Shown here one piece after another: positions 58,109 to 64,000 of a stretch of 64,000 bases of DNA; position 1 is the stretch's first letter, and the number at the start of each line of letters is the position of its first letter. Both the position numbers and the translations under genes were made by a program. This DNA is from Durusdinium trenchii (Eukaryota; Sar; Dinophyceae; Suessiales; Symbiodiniaceae). The stretch lies in the NCBI GenBank assembly GCA_963970005.1, contig CAXAMN010021112.1, positions 143,122 through 207,121 on the forward strand. The letters run 5' to 3'. The notes under the pieces are model-generated. The model was given only the letters and a program-made list of their open reading frames with translations. It was not told the DNA's origin and searched no databases.

Positions 58109-58212
58109 CCCAAACACCCCACGTAAGGAATATATGCCTACATTGACCCATTGACCTCTTATTTCAACCACCCCAAAGTAGGTAAATATCGCAACACATG
58201 GATGGTCTGGGA
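58109..58212. repeat. MITE-like palindrome, family 2, diverged
   Basis: CCCAAACACCCCACGTAAGG...ATATATGCCTACATTGACCC at the left, CAACCACCCCAAAGTAGGTA...TGGTCTGGGA at the right. Confidence 0.55.
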
Positions 58213-58295
58213 ATGTATCGTATTGCAGACTCCTTGGAAGGAGCTGGTCAAACATGCAAACTCGGCGGACTTCTTGTTTCTGGGCAGCTCAGCAG

Positions 58296-58422
58296 CTCAG
58301 CCACGGCCGAATCCCTTCAGCTCAGCGATGCGCCGGTCCTCGAAACGGGACGAAATCCTCTCCGTGGCTCGGATAGACCAAGCACCACCAGTGGTCAGTG
58401 GCACATCCGCTGCCCTCCAACA
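58296..58422 (-). CDS. Candidate exon, unknown protein
   Basis: After GAGGGCAG the frame reads DVPLTTGGAWSIRATERISS then RFEDRRIAELKGFGR, with GTGGCTGAG following as donor. The Arg/Glu helix is protein-like. The plus strand is also open here. Ends approximate. Confidence 0.35.
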
Positions 58423-58555
58423 ACCCGCCTCGGAAAAACTTAGGGTTTCCTGACTTCGGCGAAACGACCACCACGCCTGCACGGGCACCTCCACACCTGC
58501 ACCGCCTGGCCGAACGGAGGCTCCGTTCGCCGTGGCATAGGCCCGATTCTCCCTG

Positions 58556-58647
58556 GCCCTAGGGCACCAACCATATTGTCAGGTGGTTAGACCCCTCCTG
58601 CACCCACCCCAACCACCGAACCTGGGGATGTGGGCCAGGAGCCCTAG
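58556..58647. repeat. MITE-like palindrome, family 1
   Basis: GCCCTAGGGCACCAACC...AGGTGGTTAGACCCC against GGGGATGTGGGCCAGGAGCCCTAG. Confidence 0.65.
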
Positions 58648-59168
58648 AGTGGAATCATCATGGGCCGGAGAACACAAGGAGAGCACGATTGACTCGGAGG
58701 ACCATGGAATGTCTGAAGACCAAACATGCCAAGCAAACTATATGCGCTATATAGTTCCAGTATATAGGACAAAATAAAACCGTGTAAAGCCATACAAAAC
58801 CTGGTCCTGAATCAGTCCTGAAAACCTCAAATGAGATCAAACTGGATGTAGGAGGGAGGACGATGATCACATCTTGGCTGTATATAAACGTTTTGGAAAC
58901 CCAACAAGGACAAAATACACGAGGTGCAATCATTCATCACCCCCCTTTAACAGGGGGGGGACGTGGGTCAGGGTCAGTTTCTTTTTCGACTGCTTAGGGC
59001 CTTAAAATGGTGGGAAACATTGGGAGGTAATGATGCCAAACCATGTGTAAAGTGCGAGCTTCAACGAATCTCCTAATTACATGGTTCCCTTTTTGAAGCG
59101 TACCTGGATTGAATGAATTCCTATGACTCTCTTTTTATCTTTTGTTTCTCCCTTTTTGTCTCTAGCTC

Positions 59169-59780
59169 ACAGCGCCAATGATTGGCGGGGACTTCGTGTC
59201 CACGTTTTCGGAGAAAAACGTGCGCGGCGAGGACTTCCCTCCTGAAGGATTATGCAGGGGCTCCGGAGACGATTCAGCAGCTGCTATGCCATCTACGCCA
59301 AACCAGCCTCGCACATGCCAGGATGTCATGAAAGCAGCCATTGGAGCCAAATCATGCTTGGACGCCATGACTCCAGGCAGATTTCAGACATGTTTTCATA
59401 GGTTTTCTTTTATGAAAGGGAGTCCCACAGTGGAGTCTCTACCAAGGTCTGGGTTCTTGGTTATCTTACTTTTTCAAAATTGGCATTGGCCGCTGTTATC
59501 CACGATACTCCACGCTTAATCGACGCTAATAGAATAGAAGCAGATTCGCGCGCTTGAGGAATGCAATGTCTGCACCTATGGATTCCTTTATCGCTTTTGT
59601 CCGATCCAAAGAGGGCATTTTGAGCGCGGCGCAGTCAACAAGCCACCAGAAAATGAATTCTTTTTCGTTCGTCACAAATGAGTTGGCTCTTGCGAGACAG
59701 GCAGCCAGCTACAGCTCCTTGTCCAGTTCAGTGTGGGTGGATTTGGCCACATCAGAGCAGCTAGATACAGCTAGTAAGAG
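59169..59780 (+). CDS. Gene H: two plus-strand exons, unknown protein
   Basis: Exon about 59169-59400 follows AGCTCACAG and reads MIGGDFVSTFSEKNVRGEDF then ...RTCQDVMKAAIGAKSCLDAM to CFHR with GTTTTC as donor. A second exon about 59545-59780 reads MSAPMDSFIAFVRSKEGILS then ...NELALARQAASYSSLSSSVW; an alternative frame there reads LEECNVCTYGFLYRFCPI up to 59689. Splice ends and phase of the second exon are not fixed. Faces gene I tail to tail. Function unknown. Confidence 0.45.
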
Positions 59781-59933
59781 TTCGCATACAAATTGATTAG
59801 CTGAATGCCTGCAGCGCGACAGGCTTGCGCCAGGCCAGCCCAAGGTCATGCGCAAGCGACTTTCTAGTATATTATAGAGATGTTTGGGGGGTAAGTGTTT
59901 TTTGAATGGTTTTCCCCAAACAGTGTGTCCACA

Positions 59934-60085
59934 CTTAGGGGTTCTTACGGTAAGGGTAAAGGCCGGGTTCGATTAGGGTACGCGCTCTGACCTGGGTTCA
60001 TACCCTCGAATCATACCTCGAATCATACCCCCGAATCATACCCCCGAGTCATACCCCTCAAAACGTTACACGTAAGAACCAGGTG
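59934..60085. repeat. Inverted-repeat element enclosing a 13-base tandem repeat
   Basis: GGGGTTCTTACGGTAA at the left and TTACACGTAAGAACCAGG at the right are inverted. Inside, CATACCCCCGAAT-type units recur five times (59998-60060). Confidence 0.6.
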
Positions 60086-60883
60086 TTAAGGTGAAGTTTT
60101 TGGTTGGTCTTTGTGCCTTGTAGATGTCCATGAGCCAATGGTGCATGACGTTTGCAATTGTGTGATCCATGGGCACTCAATTTGGCCAAAATTGTTTGTG
60201 TCTTCTTGTGGGAAGAGCAAAGGCTCACATCCCAGGGGTACGAGCCAAAGGACCGCCTGCTCCAACAGCAGATCTTCTTTGTGCTTTTGCTCCTGAATCA
60301 GCTGCCAACTTGCTTGTCCCCCCACAACTTGCTCCCTGCTGCTCCCTTCTTCTCTCCCTGCTTGTCTCCTGTCTTGTTTTCCTTCTTGTCTCCCTGCTTG
60401 TCTCCCCGGAACTTGGTGGCTGTCACGATGATTTTCCTCTCTCTCTGTGCTTGCCTTCTTGTCTCCTTTCTTGATGCGTATGCCAGCTCCTGGCTGCTTG
60501 GAGTCGATGGTGGTTTATATAGCCACGGGAAAACAGGCCGACCCTGCCAAGGAAAGAATATGCAAAGTGTGCATTCTCTGAGCTGAATGCATTGTGCCCA
60601 AAGTCTGAAGCTGATGCTCCCAATGACTTTGAGAGGCTGAGGTGTTGCGCAAACTGCGCAAAAAGTTGCCACTCAAGCACGCGCCAAGTGCGCAAAGAGG
60701 TGCACAAAAGCGATCGCAGTTTGTAAAAAAAGCATGTGTACAAATCGTACGGGTTTTTACGCCACTACTTGCCGATATACGCCACTGTACGGGTGTCCAG
60801 GTGCGCCCTCAAAATAGCGCAAAACTGCGGAAAGTCAGTTCAAATCCGCCACTAAGCTGAACATGAATCAAAGTGGAACGTAC
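60086..60883. other. Probable 3' part of gene I, exons not fixed
   Basis: Minus 60555-60680 is open in two frames: AQHLSLSKSLGASASDFGHN then ...ENAHFAYSFLG, and ATPQPLKVIGSISFRLWAQC. One is probably the next exon of gene I (which leaves 60884 in phase 1). A CTCC/TTGTCTCC-rich repeat lies at 60340-60475. Confidence 0.35.
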
Positions 60884-61642
60884 TGTCCACTGCAACCCTT
60901 TGCCATGGAACTTGGCTAATGCATTGCACCGCTTCAGGAGACCAGCGCTCACTCTTGTTAAGCACGTAAGCCAAAACATCACCCATCTGAGCATCCGTCC
61001 ACAAATCATTGAAGTAGATATCTGGTGTTTGGGCCATCTCGTCCAAAATGCGGGGCAAGGTCCAGAAGTCAGACTCCTAGAGGCGGTTGAAAAGTCGAGG
61101 TATATACATATATATATATATTATATATACTCTCTCTCACTCTCGCTATACATATATATATATATCTACAGGTGCAGGGTGACAAGCATACATTCTAAGA
61201 GCCCTATCCTGGGGTGGCATTTGTGGCCCATCGCGTAGAAAAACTGGATAGCTTCGTGCCAGCTGCAGGGCAAACCCACATGGATAGATCCTCAACAAGC
61301 GAGATGTAAAGAAAGTGAAATTGGTAGTCATCAAAACCTGTTGTGTGGCCAGAATTGACGCTCTCACTGTGGCTGCTCGTCAGCGCCGTAGTTGTTCCAA
61401 GGATCATTCGCTGGGTCATAATTTTGGGCATGGAGTGGTAGCAGGTGGCCTGAAGCGTCGTAGCGACCTCGTTGATGCTGCCCCACATCCTCAGGTTGCT
61501 TGGCAAGTGATTGAAGAGCGCATCGCATCTTCATTCTGTCTTCCACCTGGGCCATAATGTCATGGTTTTCGGATTCATGCTGGTCACCATGCTCCTCCCA
61601 GTTCTCAAAATCGTACTCTTCTTCATCTCCTTCAGTGCATGT
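60884..61642 (-). CDS. Gene I: three consecutive exons of a minus-strand gene, unknown function
   Basis: Exon 61642-61368 after TTTTTTCAG: TCTEGDEEEYDFENWEEHGD ... MAQVEDRMKMRCALQSLAKQ ... NYDPANDPWNNYGADEQP, donor GTGAGA, phase 2. Exon 61290-61170 after GTTGAG|G: IYPCGFALQLARSYPVFLRD then GPQMPPQDRALRMYACHPAP, donor GTAGAT, phase 0. Exon 61076-60884 after CTCTAG|G: ESDFWTLPRILDEMAQTPDI then YFNDLWTDAQMGDVLAYVLN ... WSPEAVQCISQVPWQRVAVD, donor GTACGT, phase 1. All phases match exactly. The first exon is acidic and Gln/Asn-rich; the third looks like a helical domain. The start lies right of 61642 and later exons left of 60884. No known family recognised. Confidence 0.65.
61100..61165. repeat. 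TA/TC microsatellite filling an intron of gene I
   Basis: The 93-base intron 61077-61169 is nearly all TATATA and TCTCTC, between GTAGATATAT and ...CTCTAG on the minus strand. Confidence 0.7.
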
Positions 61643-61779
61643 CTGAAAAAAAATTCCAGCCTCCCTCCTTCCACCATGCAGTCAAGGACGCAAGGTGCTT
61701 GCTTGGATCATTGCAATCAGCGTCGATGACTGACTGAAACTGGCAGCTTGTTTTCAGCGCTGACAATGCCAACTCTCTG
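61643..61779. other. Intron or 5' part of gene I
   Basis: On the minus strand this ends in a pyrimidine-rich TTTTTTTTCAG acceptor. No exon seen. Confidence 0.4.
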
Positions 61780-64000
61780 AGCAGCGAGGGGATGTATGTG
61801 GCATGTGTGTGTCCGTGCGTGTGTATGACTACCTAGCACTCTAGGGTTACTGACTACTTAGCAGAAACGAATTACGTGCAATAGTTAGGGAGCGGGACTT
61901 TAGTCTTAAACCGCCGGGGTAGAGTAGACTAGAAAAGGGACAACAGAGGGAAAGGCACCGACACACAAGTGTGTCGAACCATTTCCCTGTGTTACCCTAA
62001 TTAGGTAGACAGTAGAACTCCCTGGGGGGGGGTGTTGGGAGACCTGCCTCCAGTATGTTGAATTCCGTTTTTTAGCCCGGCGGCTATGGTATCCGTGAAA
62101 GCCTGGCGGCTTTAGAATCCGACAATTCAGTAGTGAGACTAAGGCTGTTAAGGTGATTCACGAAGACGATGATTCAGTAACACGATTTCCGGCATGAAAA
62201 CGGCGCATCCTTGCGGAGGATCACACCCAGCACCCAAGTGGGACGGCTGAGCGGTTCACACTCTGACATTGGTTTTCAGTTAGTTCAATTCCCAGGTCGA
62301 AAATGGTGAGGGAACGGCATGGTGAGAGAGTCAGTTCACTTGAAAGGTTGAACAATTGTTGTATTCAGCTGGCAAACTCTCGCGCGGCGGGCTGCAGCTC
62401 ACGAGCGGCTGAAAATTGCGGTGAGAAACCTGTTTTGGGGGAGGAACACATGAAACACCATGAAACAAACCAAAGGAGTGGACAGCGTGTGCAAAAGTTC
62501 ATTGAGCAGGTACATGAGAAAGCATCCTTTCTCGCTTCACAATCTCAAACCACCGTCTTCGTTGGGCAGTGGATGGAATGAGATTCACTGCCCCCCTGCG
62601 TGAACAATGGAAATTGTAAGGTGGAACCCTTGGAAACAGGGGTTGACAGACACACACACACACACTCTGACATTGGTTTGCAGTTAACTCAGTTCCCACG
62701 TTGAGAAGGAAGGTGAGGGAACAGAAAGGCGCATGGGTCAGCGAGAACAGTATAGTTTAACAAAAGTTTCCCTTTAGTGCAACTAGACCTTGACTCAAAA
62801 ATGCAGAACGGAAAGGCGATGGAGTCCGGAAAATTGGAGATGTTTCAACATTGTTTTCATCTTGCATTAGCACTTTAGAGCTTGATTAAAAATTAAATTG
62901 GAAAGACGCAGGTACGTTTTCACCCAGGTGCGGGGCGTCTTCATTGGCCGGAGACCCCCCACGTGGCTCCGGCCCCCTGCTTGGAACCACTGTACATCGG
63001 AACCCGTGGGTGCAGGGGTTGACACACACACGGTGCCGCTTTGCGGCGCTCGTGCGAACGACCTGAATAGGCACCTAAAAAGCCTTAGAAACAAAAGAAA
63101 GAAACACAGAAAGAGCAGCACTAAGAGGGCAAGAGAGAAAGATAGGTGTAGAAAAAAGGTGAATACTTAGCCCTTGACTGGGGCAGGGAAACGAGCCTCA
63201 AGAACAACCTAAAAAGCCTGAGAGAAAGCCCAAGAAACGACCGAAAGCGTAAGAAAGAAAGGGGGGGGCAGGGGGTGTATGTAGCATGTGTGTGTCCGTG
63301 TGTGTGTATGACTACTTAGCACTCTAGAGTTACTGATTACTTAGCCGAGGCGAATTAAATGCAATAGTTAGGGAGCGGGACTTTAGTCTTAGACCGCCCG
63401 GGTAGAGAGGACTAGAACAGGAACAACAAAGGGAAAGGCACCGACACACAAGTGTGTCGAGTACCATTTCCCTGTGTTGCCCTAATTAGGTGGGGAGTAG
63501 AACTCGGCGGGGGGGGGAAGGGAAACATGCCTGACTGCAAGTGGAATTCCGCTTTTTGGCCCGGCGGCCGTGGTTATTCACCGTGAAAGCCCGGCGGCTC
63601 TTTGGTCAGCGAATTCAGTTATGGAAGTGGAACCAGGTGAGTCAGTGGAAAGATTCAGTTATAAAAGGGAGGGATGATTTCCGGCATGCAAACGGCGCCT
63701 CCTTGCGGAGGATCACACCCAGCACCCAAGTGGGACGGCTGAGCGGTTCACACTCTGACATTGGTTTGCAGTTAACTCAGTTCCCACGTTGAGAAGGAAG
63801 GTGAGGGAACAGAAAGGTGCATGGGTCAGCGAGAACAGTATAGTTTAACAAAAGTTTCCCTTTAGTGCAACTAGACCTTGACTCAAAAATGCAGAACGGA
63901 AAGGCGATGGAGTCCGGAATATAGTTTTCAAATTGGAGATGTTTCAAGCACTTTAGAGCTTGATTAAAAATTAAATTGGAAAGACGCAGGTACGTTTTCA
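61780..64000. repeat. Second array of the ~1.09 kb repeat unit, runs off the right edge
   Basis: 61785-62255 matches the right part of the unit at 29410-29870, including the hairpin (61947-61987) and the GGCGGCT motifs. 62256-62660 matches its left part. A full unit follows from 62664 to 63745 and the next begins at 63746 (period about 1,082), nearly identical to 62664 on with small indels. The purine-rich part is at 63055-63250 and the hairpin at 63430-63473. Each unit ends with CCTCCTTGCGGAGGATCACA followed by CCCAGCACCCAAGTGGGA. Frames inside are shadows. Confidence 0.75.

Noticed and set aside
59955-59990. tRNA-like B-box (GGGTTCGATTAGG)
   Set aside because: No matching A-box, acceptor stem or anticodon arm at the right distance.
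1-64000. Dinoflagellate spliced-leader sequence or SL RNA genes
   Set aside because: I looked for the CCGTAGCCATTTTGGCTCAAG-type motif on both strands and saw no convincing match.
1-64000. CRISPR arrays, bacterial operons, rRNA genes
   Set aside because: No regular spacer-repeat pattern, no Shine-Dalgarno/operon layout and no rRNA-like conserved blocks; the tandem arrays have no unique spacers.

Overview
The window looks like nuclear DNA of a dinoflagellate, most likely of the Symbiodiniaceae/Suessiales type. The support is a copia-like polyprotein with an extra domain that I associate with dinoflagellate elements, introns using GC and GA donors as well as GT with acceptors usually read as AG|G, a long run of same-strand genes with short spacers, plant-type CCCTAAA telomeric repeats, and many short hairpin elements and TA microsatellites. 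Nothing bacterial or organellar is visible. Genus and species cannot be told from sequence alone.

Layout. 1-5034 (minus) is an intact copia-type Gag-Pol reading frame that runs off the left edge inside reverse transcriptase. It carries a methyltransferase-like segment between protease and integrase. 5.0-38.9 kb is gene-poor. It holds three families of ~65-115 bp palindromic MITE-like elements, TA tracts, minisatellites, a TAC microsatellite, and about twenty short GC-rich islets, most reading as minus-strand exons flanked by AG and GT. At least one minus-strand gene start is modelled (30.4-31.8 kb). A ~1.09 kb repeat unit forms an array at 28.7-30.3 kb and again at 61.8-64.0 kb.

38.9-52.7 kb is compact and entirely plus-strand, with at least six multi-exon genes: A (unknown, acidic C-terminus), B (Lys/Ala-rich), C (methyltransferase-like), D (Lys/acid-rich plus a conserved C-terminal module), E (coiled-coil fragment) and FG (a GIY-YIG-like domain that can be spliced in frame to a Plavaka/TNP2-like transposase domain). 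None of the three MITE families and no long TA tract was found inside this block. 52.7-64 kb returns to gene-poor sequence with a plus-strand gene H (~59.2-59.8 kb) facing a well-modelled minus-strand gene I (60.9-61.6 kb). One intron of gene I is essentially a TA microsatellite.

Most interesting points: the methyltransferase-like domain occurs both in the retrotransposon and in gene C with the same motif order; the possible GIY-YIG/transposase fusion FG; and the chain of minus-strand GC-rich exon islets. All exon models were made by eye from reading frame, phase and splice dinucleotides. Names of families come from motif recognition, not from a search.
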